NCBI GenBank assembly: GCA_020744225.1
Contig: JAGMWG010000003.1
Location: 372,001-436,000, forward strand
Length of the DNA: 64,000 nt
DNA from: Paraphoma chrysanthemicola
Lineage: Eukaryota; Ascomycota; Dothideomycetes; Pleosporales; Phaeosphaeriaceae
Direction of reading: 5' to 3'
In this document: piece after piece, positions 54,764-64,000 of the stretch
How the letters are laid out: the number at the start of each line of letters is the position of its first letter
How positions within the stretch are numbered: the first letter of the stretch is position 1
The notes under the pieces: generated by a model
Told to the model about the DNA's origin: nothing
Database searches by the model: none
The model's input: only the letters and a program-made list of their open reading frames with translations
Translations under genes and position numbers: made by a program

Positions 54764-55803
54764 ATGCCTGTTCATCTTCTTCCCCAAGAAGAGGTTGCTA
54801 CTCGCGCTCCCTATCCTCCTCCTATCCCTTTCAAATTTGATCTCGAAGATTTTCCCCCGCTCCATCTCAACCCTCTTGCACATGAGGTGGATCTTCGATG
54901 GTCATCAAAATTTCCCGAGACAACTGCCACCATCAACCATGAAAGTACCCTCCCGGATAAATTTGGTAAGTGTCAATTCCAGCTTGTCGCAGAGATTCTA
55001 GGCGCTGATATAGGGCCAGGACCGACTAAGAACCTGGGCACTATCTGGTCGACCACAGAATACGATGCACTTTCCACATCGAGTCCAATAACGCCTTTCG
55101 TTGGCTTCATGAAAGTTCCAGCGGAGGTGCACGAAATGATATGGCAGCATTTGATGCAAGACCAGCGCCATTTAGTCAACAGGGATAGAGAGAAGTGGCA
55201 CGGTACTTCGTGGACCCAGTAGAGATTCGCGAGTTCCGGCGAGCCTCGAACAACATCTCGCGCCAAAATTTCTTGCCGCCTTTGTGTCGCATTTCCGGAG
55301 TGCTTAAAGACGAGATAATTGGCGTATACCTCCGCAACTCCATGTTCATGGTCGCGGCTTTCGAGGATAACCGCTTTCTTGATGGATTTTTACAAACTGT
55401 AAAGAAAGGCTACGAATCTGTTCGATCAATCCATTTCGCCTTCTTCGATTGCTTCCGCGCAGACTTTCCAGAGAATGCGGATCTGGAACTCGCGGTGCGC
55501 TGCACGGGCATACGCACCATTCGGATCACCTTCCACACCTCACGTCTCACCATATGGGTTTTAGAGGGTGACTACGACCTTGATGGTCTGACCGGCTACC
55601 CTCGTCCTGTCGATGAGATTTGGTCTCACTATAGGCTCGCCCGTCTCCTGGACTGTAAGATGTTGAAGGAAGTCATCATCGAGCGTAAGGGACGACGTCC
55701 GGATCACGCTATCCAGGCAGCGGACAATCTGGGCTGCCGCATCAAACAAGAGTACGAGGCCAAACACCATCGAACTCTCGAAGTTGCTTACGCTTGGGCG
55801 TAA
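54764..55803 (+). pseudogene. Frameshifted F-box-like paralogue
   Basis: The first frame (54764-55222) encodes a Pro-rich start and then FVGFMKVPAEVHEMIWQHLM, the F-box-like core. About 55195 the coding signal moves to another frame: ARYFVDPVEIREFRRA, then FAFFDCFRADFPENADLELA, RCTGIRTIRITFHTSRL and YRLARLLDCKMLKEVI, ending at 55803. These phrases match the intact gene at 52296-53319 one by one. The two frames overlap with no room for an intron, so a small indel is the likely cause. Truncation or recent decay is inferred; a sequencing error is the alternative. Confidence 0.7.
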
Positions 55804-55883
55804 AACTTCGGATGGTGGGTCGAGGCAAAGTTGTGAAGATGCGCTCGAGAGCGTGAAGGGATCTTGACCTATGGCATACTGAT

Positions 55884-56825
55884 CTATAGCCTTGACGATT
55901 CTCCTTTCAATTCAACACAGCCTTGGCTCATGACTATCTTCGCTTTCTTCCCGCTTCCAACAACCATCCGAAACAATACTTTTCTTGAACTGTTGCACCC
56001 CATCTCTTCCCACATCTCCGTTCTGACCTCTTCACCCAATGCAGCATGCACAGGCTTGCTCAGCCTCACTTTCACATTGCTAAATCCACTCGCATGACCA
56101 CCACAAAATGCATCTACAACATGCCTCACCCCAATCCCTAACGTGCATGTCCCAGTCAATATTGGCGCCGAAAATCCCGCGGCCTTCGCTATCTCTGGGT
56201 CAATATGCAACGGATTCAGATCTCCCGACGCAGCGCGATACAACGCCGCCTGCTCTGGCGATGTCTTGTGCGTCAGGACTTTGTCCGGCGCACGCGATGG
56301 CGTGGGATACAGCGTCGTCCTAGCGCCTCGCTCAATCTGTTTCTCATTTGCTCCCTCCGTGGGAACTTTCATAACAAAGCCCGCCCATTCGTTCTCGCAC
56401 ACCACATTCCCTGACTTCTCCTCCACTGTTACAATATCCACACATACCAGCACGCCCCTCTTCCTATCCACAACATCAACAACCTTTGCTGTCGTCCTCA
56501 ACTTGACTTCCTCCACGCCGCGAGGAATCGAGTATGGCCGCATCAGTTTTAAGTAATGCTCGCCATGAACATGATTGTGCCCTTGGAACTTCGGTAAAAA
56601 GTCTGCCATGGCGCTGTGTACGAGGCCCATCACTGCGACTCCATGCACAGCGCCGAAAGTAGGTAAAGCATGGAAGTTTGGATGGCCTTCGTACACAAGG
56701 GATAGATTGTTGCCATTTGCGCCAAGGGAGAGATTGTAGGATATGATTTGTGAGACTGTATAGGATGTGGTAACGGACCAGGACAGTTGTTTGATGGCCG
56801 GCAGATCAATTTTTGACGGCGGCAT
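55884..56825 (-). CDS. Peroxisomal hydratase-2/MaoC-type double hotdog enzyme
   Basis: A 313-residue intronless protein. The C-terminal hotdog half has LYRAASGDLNPLHIDPEIAK, with the Asp and His that hydratase 2 uses (D and H of GDLNPLHID), followed by FSAPILTGTCTLGIGV, where most family members have a His-Gly before the Cys. The N-terminal half is the usual inactive repeat (HPNFHALPTFG). It ends in SRL, a good peroxisomal PTS1 signal. Enzymes of this kind hydrate trans-2-enoyl-CoA to (R)-3-hydroxyacyl-CoA in peroxisomal beta-oxidation, here as a stand-alone domain rather than fused to the dehydrogenase. It sits in one block with an MFS gene and an acyl-CoA ligase. Confidence 0.9.
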   Translation of the reverse strand: MPPSKIDLPAIKQLSWSVTTSYTVSQIISYNLSLGANGNNLSLVYEGHPNFHALPTFGAVHGVAVMGLVHSAMADFLPKFQGHNHVHGEHYLKLMRPYSIPRGVEEVKLRTTAKVVDVVDRKRGVLVCVDIVTVEEKSGNVVCENEWAGFVMKVPTEGANEKQIERGARTTLYPTPSRAPDKVLTHKTSPEQAALYRAASGDLNPLHIDPEIAKAAGFSAPILTGTCTLGIGVRHVVDAFCGGHASGFSNVKVRLSKPVHAALGEEVRTEMWEEMGCNSSRKVLFRMVVGSGKKAKIVMSQGCVELKGESSRL

Positions 56826-57223
56826 GATGTATGATTCAGTTGATAATCAATATTTTGATGTTTTCGTGATGGTTGAACGGTGAGGTGAAATGTGGAGCTA
56901 GCAATTGACAAGTGAGTATAGGATGCGAATGTTGTGGCGCTTACCCCGCAGATTCTCTCACGCTTACTCGTCGCTACCGAGGCTGCACTATTGCATCTAT
57001 GCCCAGTCAACGAAGCGTACGATTATATGCTTCATGGATTTAGCGTATGACAGGAGAACTCTGCAGTCGATCTTGAAGAAATATGAATTACGACGATGCT
57101 ACTAAACGCTTTGAATTCAAAGAAAGAATTTGAGACATGCAGGCTGTCACCCTCCCTGGAATGCAGTGCTGATGATGAGGACTGATGTTGTTGAGGCGTT
57201 GAGCAATGAATGCTATAACGCTC
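56826..57223. other. Spacer
   Basis: Promoter of the hydratase gene and 3' flank of the MFS gene; no gene seen. Confidence 0.5.
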
Positions 57224-59076
57224 CTAGACTTGAAGCTCTTGACGCTCCGCGGGCTCCAAGATGCCGTTCGAGTGACCATTTTGGCCCGCCTGCTCTGCTT
57301 TGCTAAACGTTCTTGCACCCGCACCCAGCTCCAATCGATCGGTGTCGATGAGACCGTCCTTACGAAGCGACCCAGCATCGAACTTGCTGCTAGTGATGGG
57401 ATTGACGTGCAGTACGTACATCGTGTCAATCTCTTCAAGACTGCGATCCTTTGTCTCGATCATGAAAAAGTAGACAACGAAGAATAGCGCGAAGCAGCAA
57501 GTTCCGAAAACGAGTCCGTAGAAGTAGTCGATCTTCCTTGTGATCATAGTCGAAAAGAAGGAGATCAGGAAATTGAATAGCCAGTTGGAGGCAGTTGCCA
57601 AAGCCATGCAGGTTGCGCGGTAACGTGCTGGATACAGTTCGCCGACGATAGCCCCTAGGTGTGAAGTCAGCTCGTGTCTCATATCCAATGCGTCCGTGAC
57701 CACTTACAAACTAATGGTCCCCATGTTGTCGCAAAAGCGGCAATGAAAAGGCATGTGAAGACGATCATAATGTTTCCAGCTTGCGGGGTGCTTTGCGGGT
57801 TGTCTTGATCAAGCTGATAATGGCCAACGAAGCTGTAGATGAAAAGACAGACTCCCATCCATGCGGCACCAGTCATCATGGCTTTGCGGCGGCCGACATT
57901 CTCCACGATCCAGAGACCAACGATTGTCGCTGCGACGTTGACGGTGCCTAGGATGATGGACGTGACGTAAGAGTTTTCCAGCCCAGTAGCAGTGAAAATC
58001 GTGGTTCCATAATAGAACTAGTTCATGTAAGTGAAATGAATTAGAGAGTGGAATATGCGAAGCTCACAAAGTAATTGGCGCCAGTCAACTGTTGTCCAGC
58101 TTGTAGCACCATCCCAAGAAGGGTGCGGTAGAGCATACGAGGGCCAGTAAAGATTTCATGCCAGGGGTGATCGCCGCCAACGGACTCAGCTTCAAGTTTC
58201 TCTTGGATTTCGCGAATCTCGCTATCGATGAAAGCGCTATGCGGATCGACACCATTCAAACGAGCCATGTTCATCCTGGCCTCGTCGATACGGCCTTTGC
58301 GGTACGCGTAACGGGGCGATTCTGGAAGCAAAAGGATAGTGCTGCCAAGGATTATGGCCCATAGAGCTGACAACCCATTCGGAATCCTCCACTGGGCGCT
58401 GTTCGAGTAGTCCTTAACAGTTCCGTAATTGATCATGTAGGCTGTCCAGATACCAAGCGTGATCATGAGCTGATAGCTGCTGACAGTAGCTCCTCGAATC
58501 CGTTTTGGTATCGACTCGGACTGGTACATTGGCACCACTGTTGACAACGCGCCGATACCCAGTCCAGCGGCGAAGCGACCCATGGCGAATTGAACCCAAA
58601 CTGATTCGCTCGTAATCTCGATGATGACACCAACGATATAAAAGAATGCAGAACCAGATATCGTGAGTCGTCGACCGTAAGTATCAGCCAGCGGCGCTGA
58701 GCATAGACATCCAAACAGAGTACCGATGCTATAATTCGGTCAGCAGGATAGCCGGGTAGCTACATCAGTGTACTTACGCAAGAAGACCAACGATGGTTCC
58801 CTGGCGCACAGGTGAGAACTCGCCGTTGTCACCAAAGCGCTCAATGAAGTCTGACATGGCCAGGAAGCCTGAGATTTGTCCAGACTCATATCCGAACATG
58901 AAACCGCCAATGCTAGCACATGCCCCCAATATCACTGCGATAAAAGGAACACGACCTTGAGAAACATGCAGGTCTGCTTCGGGAGAGGGTCCTCGTGGTG
59001 GCGTATCTGCCGGTGTGCTGTTGGCCGGTGTTCCTTTCTCGTGGGCCTCGGTGGCCGACTTCCGGAAGAAGCGCAT
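57224..59076 (-). CDS. MFS sugar-porter-type transporter
   Basis: Four exons: 59076-58778, 58728-58068, 58017-57708 and 57654-57224, with introns of 49, 50 and 53 bp; the product is 566 residues. Sugar-porter signatures are GRFAAGLGIGALSTVVPMYQ, PESPRYAYRKGR, the QQLTGANYF hexose-type helix, GPLVWAIVGELYP (rebuilt across the last intron) and METKDRSLEEID-like ETKDRSLEEID. Twelve helices are expected, with a long Pro/Thr-rich N-terminal tail and a polar C-terminal tail. Such proteins take up sugars, inositol or quinate-like acids with protons. The substrate cannot be read from sequence. Confidence 0.92.
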
Positions 59077-61691
59077 TATGAAGGAGTCGAAGTCTCAAAA
59101 CGATGTTGTGAAAAGATCTTGAAGTCTTGTCGATACCCGGTATGTAGTGCTTAGCAAAACGACAAAATGTTCTTGTTGGATGTGGAGAAGAAGACACCAG
59201 GTGTGGATTTGACGGGGAGCTTCGCGGCACATATATAACGATAGTGCGTGCGTGGAGAACCACGACATGCGACTATCGAACAGTGGAGTCCCAAAGTCCT
59301 ATCGACCCCGTGCCGGGTGGTCAAATTTCGCAATGCGACCCTAGAGCTGGGATAACCAGCGCAGTAGAATTTGCTTGAGTAAGCCGCAAAACACTGGATC
59401 GTATGATGTAACGCCATGCTATCCGATTTCCATCATAGGCACACGATATCAAGGCACTCGGACCGCGAAGTGTCCGAAGAGAAGTTTCTGCAGAGCTCCT
59501 GCGCGGACTGTGGATGCCAATCGTCCCGAACAGTTCTACAGTCTGCACATGCGCTGATCACACCACCAACTGGCATTCTTCTCATTGCTTCGCGCGAACC
59601 GTTCGAAGCTTCGTGACCATGTTCGAGTAAGCTTGAAAAGAAGGCTTGCTTTCAGGTACCAGTATCACTCTGCGGAAGCCCTGGCAAGTTGTTGGGAAGT
59701 CGTGGAGTGCAAGGCACGGCACTAACGCTGATCATGGAAATGCACTTTGCATAGATCGTCCGACCAATAGGTTCCATGTAGCTTGATTTTCCCGAGACCG
59801 AGGCCGGACAACGACGTCATATTTGTGGTGGAGCCATTCTTCCGTCGCACGAACACGCGAAAATCGTTCCTGACCTTGGTGAACCCGGTAAACAATGCCG
59901 ACCTCACTGGCGTCCTTTTCCGATGAGTCGTTGCGCTATGGTCGACGCCCAAGATGTCTTATATGTTTGGGAGATTACGAGGGGGATAACTCTACCCATG
60001 AAGATAGCAATGCTTGCTGTGTTTTTGTTTCTTCTGCGGCTATCCATCGTGTGTGGTGTCAAGAACGGCCCCACACCAGTCGATTGTTGATGCCGATCTT
60101 GCCCGCGCCCCCACGCGCCGCGCAGAGCCTCAACGAGATCTCCGACATTGCAGCACTAGCGGCCCGCAACAACAGCAAAGTCTTCGGCGAAAGTTTTGAC
60201 GATAGCCCATAGTTGAGGGACTAAGTGGAGTTGCTTCAGGATACCGACCCCTTGGCTGGCGGCCGGACGGGAAGTGGAATGGCGCTTGTGGCCTCCTATG
60301 GGTATGTAATCTCTTCCCGTGGTGCGAGAACTCCATCGACCGTTGTTCGGTGCCATGCTATACACAAGATGCAGTGTAATCTCATCGTGTCCTATTGGTC
60401 TCTAGGAAGTGCTTCATTCTGTGAACATTAGTATGATCGCCACATCGGTCTCAACATTCTCTCTTCTATGATGGGCTTACATAGTAGAATGTAGGCAGCG
60501 CAGAATAAAATTCGAGCAAGAAAGTGAGAGAATCTCCGATTCTTCGCTGGTTGTACATGAGCAGAATCAAGTGGACCGCTTGAGATGGCGCGCTGAAGAG
60601 TCGCTGGCTCCAGACGACCCCGTGGGGTTGGCACTCTTTATACACGGCTCACCTCGTCGGTAGGCCTTCGTCCGAGCTGTGGGGATTGAGATCACTTCTG
60701 AGAGAAGTCGGCCAATGATAAAGTTATACAGTGTCATGGCTTCGGGGCCTTTTGTTGCGCTCTCCAAGCCTGAGGCAGACCGGCCAGAAAGTTTTGAGCG
60801 GCACCATGCTCCACTCATGTGTAGTTCACACACAATTCTCGCATAGATGAGACGAGAAACATGACTCCGTTTTTGCAAGTTCTTAAAAGTGATCCTCTTG
60901 ACTAGATAGACTGGCTCGAGTTAGCGCTTCGGAAGCCAGTGTCCGCTCATAGACTCCGGGTTCGTATAGGATATGGGCGCCAGAATGTTGGTGCATATCC
61001 CCGTAGATAACGACACTGACTCCGAACCACGAGAATTGAGATTTGGCATGGCGTTGAGGTTGTGATGCTGGAGTGATGTTTCCCAAGTCTGCAAGAGCCG
61101 TTCGCTCCTGAGAACCATTGACGGACCCTGCCAAGACCGCTAGCGTCATGACACCTCTATCCTTAGACGAGTGCTTGAAGACTCATGATATACTCGGCGC
61201 TGAAATTGCTTTCAATCCGAGACCTGTTAGCTTGCTGTCATTATCGGGCCTCAAAGACGATGACCTCTTTCTCTCGGGTCCACCATGGCACCTGATACCC
61301 CGCTTTGGACCAGAGCGGACCACGTTGCCGGACTGTGTATAGCCCAAAGCGAGTGTCACAGCGTCAACACGCGCTGGAGAACATGTGAAAAGGCTTTTCT
61401 TCCGTTCGCTCTTGCCCTACTACCGCCAACGCGAATGTACGGACAGGCGCACGGACGTGTGGGGAAGGCGGAGCTGGGGTAAGATCAACAGCCTCGGCAG
61501 CATTGTCGACCTAACATGGACAGACTCGACCGGCACGCGTCGTGGCAATAAGCGCTAATTTATGATGACTTTACGCTCAAACATTCAAGCACCAGAATCG
61601 AGATTCGCGAAGGTGGTGGCTGTTTCGTATCGTGATAGTATTTCTGCTTGTCCCTCCATTTTGCAAATCGAAGAGCCTCATAGCTGTCATC
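59077..61691. other. Intergenic, 2.6 kb, no confirmed gene
   Basis: The clearest frame is 59895-60212 on the plus strand (105 codons), with RCLICLGDYEGD, faintly RING-like, and AQSLNEISDIAALAARNNS; it has no complete domain. A frame at 61118-61342 precedes the ligase gene and is not in frame with it. It may contain decayed genes, but none can be named. Confidence 0.4.
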
Positions 61692-63479
61692 ATGCCGTGG
61701 TTATCGCAAGAATTTTACCCTCTGCCAGAAGAAGATATCGTCTCCTTTGCCTTCGGAAATACCGGGTACGACGACGATAAGCCGGTAAGGACTGCCTTAT
61801 ACACACTTGCGATGATACTGATGAGAGCATAGATCTACCATGACGCCGACAATGCATCGCGGACACTGTCACGCCGTCAAGGTCTGAGCATTGTCCGAAA
61901 GCTGGTCGCAGGATTTCTCAAGGCAGGTCTCAAGGAGAATGACTGCTTCGCTATAACGGCATTCAATGATATTATGTATCCAATGGTGTTCCTCGGTGGT
62001 GTTGGAGCAGGCGGTGTCTTCTCGGGCACCAATCCTGCCTATCGAGTGGCCGAGATGCGTCACCACATTCGTACTGCTCAAGTCAAATTCTTCATCGTGG
62101 AACCGGAGCTTTTGGATGTGGTGTTCGAAGGCGCAACGGCAGAAGGTATTCCCAAAGAAAACATCTTCGTCTTCAACGTGCGAGGCCAAGCGGTACCAGA
62201 AGGCTTTCGATCGTGGGAATGGCTACTGCAACATGGGGAAGAAGACTGGCGACGAATTTCAGATCTTAAGACCCTCAAAACTACGGATGTGGCTCGGCTC
62301 ACTACCTCAGGCACTACAGGCTTGCCGAAAACAGCATGTCAGAGCCACTATAACGCAACATCATTTCACACAATGACAACCGCTAAGTCACAAGACTCCA
62401 TTGACTGGGAACCTCGCGGTATATCGCCTCTTCCAATGTTCCACGTTGCCACCGTTCCAGGAGTTCATGCTTCTCCTTTCCGCTCCGGCCATCAGATCTG
62501 GATCATGCGTCGCTTTGAGCTCGAGCCATTCCTTGCTGGAATTGAGAAGCACCAGATTACAAACCTCGCTGTAGTTCCTCCGCTGGTCATTGCCATTATC
62601 AACAGTCCTTTGAGTAAGAAGTACAGCCTTAAAAGCATCCGCACTGCAGCAGTGGGCGCAGCTCCGCTCGATGCCGGAAGTCAAAACAGGATGCGCGAAT
62701 TGCTGGCGCCTGGGGCGACGTTCACGCAGGTTTGGGGAATGACGGAAACGACGAGCGCAATTACTCTGTTCTACTACCCCGAAGCTGATGATACTGGAAG
62801 CGTCGGGAGGCTGATGCCCAACACTGACGTCAAGTGCGTATATAAGAGTTACAGCAGAATTTTGTTGACTTTACATAGGCTCGTCGATGAGAAAGGCAAC
62901 GACATTACCGCCTTCGATGTGCGAGGAGAAATATGCGTGCGCGGTCCTACCGTGGCACGACAGTACCTCAACAACCCCAAAGCAAACGCGGAGACGTGGG
63001 ATGAAGACGGCTATCTCCATAGCGGAGACATTTTGTACTGCGACAGCAAGACGAAATTATGGTACATAGTCGATCGCAAGAAGGTTTGATGCCGTCACAC
63101 TACTACTCGGAGCCTCATCTGACAACATCATTAGGAGCTCATCAAAGTCCGGGGTTTCCAAGTCGCCCCACCCGAGCTCGAAGCCGTCCTCTTAGAAGCA
63201 AAAGATCACATCGTCGATGTCGCGGTCATCGGTCTGAAAGCTAAGCCTGGCTCGGACGCCGAGCGACCACGCGCCTATGTAGTGCGCAAGCCGGGCACTA
63301 ACATTTCAGAAGAAGAGGTCAAAAAGTTGATCAGCGATAATCTTGCCAGCTACAAGCAATTGACAGGTGGTGTGGTGTTCTTGGACGAGATCCCGAAGTC
63401 GCCAAGCGGAAAGATCTTGAAACGGGTGCTGAGGGAGCGGGCTGAGGCAGAAGAGAATGAAGAGAGAGCAAAGCTATGA
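61692..63479 (+). CDS. Acyl/aryl-CoA ligase (4CL-like, AMP-binding) with PTS1
   Basis: Four exons: 61692-61784, 61833-62833, 62879-63083 and 63135-63479, with introns of 48, 45 and 51 bp; the product is 547 residues. The ANL core has the P-loop LTTSGTTGLPK, VWGMTETTSA, the hinge region DGYLHSGDI and VDRKKELIKVRGFQVAPPELE (rebuilt across the last intron), and the catalytic Lys in SPSGKILKR. It ends in AKL, a PTS1. Such enzymes make CoA esters of fatty or phenylpropanoid acids. With the nearby SRL-ended hydratase, a peroxisomal side-chain or fatty-acid degradation role is likely. The 45-bp intron keeps the frame if retained, which would add 15 residues. Confidence 0.93.
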
Positions 63480-63924
63480 GTACATGAGCGATAGAGTATG
63501 TCTCAGACTACTTGGAAGGGTGATCGTGATGGAAGCTTGGTATTGTATCCTTGCTTCTTCGATGGGACGTTATGCGCTCTTAAGTCGCTAGATGAAACAG
63601 TTACATCACGGGTATGCTCAAGAGCTACCACGGCAATCATCATGATCTTTTTATGATAGCATGTAGACCCTCAGTACTTGCGAAAATTCTCTGTGTAGGT
63701 GCAGACAGATGCGAGGTTCTTCGGGTGTCGCAATCAGGACGTTTGCAAGAATTGAAATCCCACCGTCGGGTAGCCCATGTATTCATTATTGTCATATCTG
63801 TGGAGTGCTTACTGTCTATCTGATGAGCTCGCTTCTTGCTATGATGTTCTCGCAAGTCGAAGATCGTCAAGTTTGATAGTGTTTAGACCGCATCCAATTT
63901 TCAACTCTTCTAGCCCTTCTGATT
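63480..63924. other. Spacer between convergent genes
   Basis: 3' flank of the ligase gene and of the partial gene at the right edge; no gene seen. Confidence 0.5.
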
Positions 63925-64000
63925 TTAGTTCTTCTCCTTCAAGTCTGCCAGGTCTTCGATGTCCCTCTCGTGACTTGTTGTGGCGTGGGCCTTCTTATTC
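63925..64000 (-). CDS. 3' end of a gene running off the right edge
   Basis: On the minus strand 24 open codons end with TAA at 63927-63925; the tail is charged (HERDIEDLADLKEKN). The coding-like composition suggests a real gene start to the right. The family cannot be told. Confidence 0.45.
   Translation of the reverse strand, partial: NKKAHATTSHERDIEDLADLKEKN

Noticed and set aside
59895..60212. RCLICLGDYE phrase as a RING finger
   Set aside because: The remaining cysteines and histidines of a RING are not in place.
1..64000. CRISPR arrays, insertion sequences or long terminal repeats
   Set aside because: No regular spacer array, terminal repeats or transposase-like frame was found by reading; the genome is eukaryotic.

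Overview
The window looks like a gene-dense segment of a filamentous ascomycete nuclear genome (Pezizomycotina, probably Dothideomycetes). The reasons are short introns of about 45-60 bp with GTAAGT/GTATGT-like donors, CTAAC/CTGAC branch points and CAG/TAG acceptors; two Zn(II)2Cys6 transcription factors; fungal-only families (PQ-loop protein, HRXXH zincophore, several BTB and F-box-like proteins); and an intron-containing tRNA-Trp. Gene models were spliced by hand, and intron phases were checked for every multi-exon gene listed except where stated. No database search was possible.

Layout. 1-6 kb: the end of one gene, then two decayed genes (a proline-rich protein with membrane helices near its C-terminus, and a MYND-finger protein), with a type II membrane glycoprotein between them. 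6.4-10.1 kb: a BTB protein and a four-exon Zn2Cys6 regulator. 11-20.8 kb: small secreted or GPI-type proteins, a decayed BTB gene, a dimeric alpha/beta-barrel-like protein and two multi-pass membrane proteins. 22-24.5 kb: a PQ-loop protein and an F-box-like protein. 25-29 kb: a divergent pair, a Pra1/AspF2-type secreted zinc-binding protein and a ZIP zinc transporter with an extracellular Cys/His-rich extension, sharing a 1.2 kb promoter. 29-34 kb: a mitochondrial thioester dehydratase, a second Zn2Cys6 factor and a Kex2-type repeat precursor. 35-46 kb: F-box-like genes and remnants, two BTB genes, a membrane protein and a tRNA. 47-56 kb: a DOA1/UFD3 orthologue, a DUF2237-like protein and two diverging paralogues, one frameshifted. 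55.9-63.5 kb: a hydratase-2-type enzyme ending in SRL, a sugar-porter MFS protein and an acyl-CoA ligase ending in AKL. The two tripeptides suggest a shared peroxisomal role. The end of one further gene lies at the right edge.

The best functional stories are the zinc-capture pair (25.0-28.9 kb), the repeat precursor at 32.9-33.9 kb, which should release several DGLG-starting peptides at Lys-Arg sites, and the peroxisomal group at the right end. The window also holds many BTB and F-box-like genes in mixed states of decay, which suggests fast turnover of these two families.
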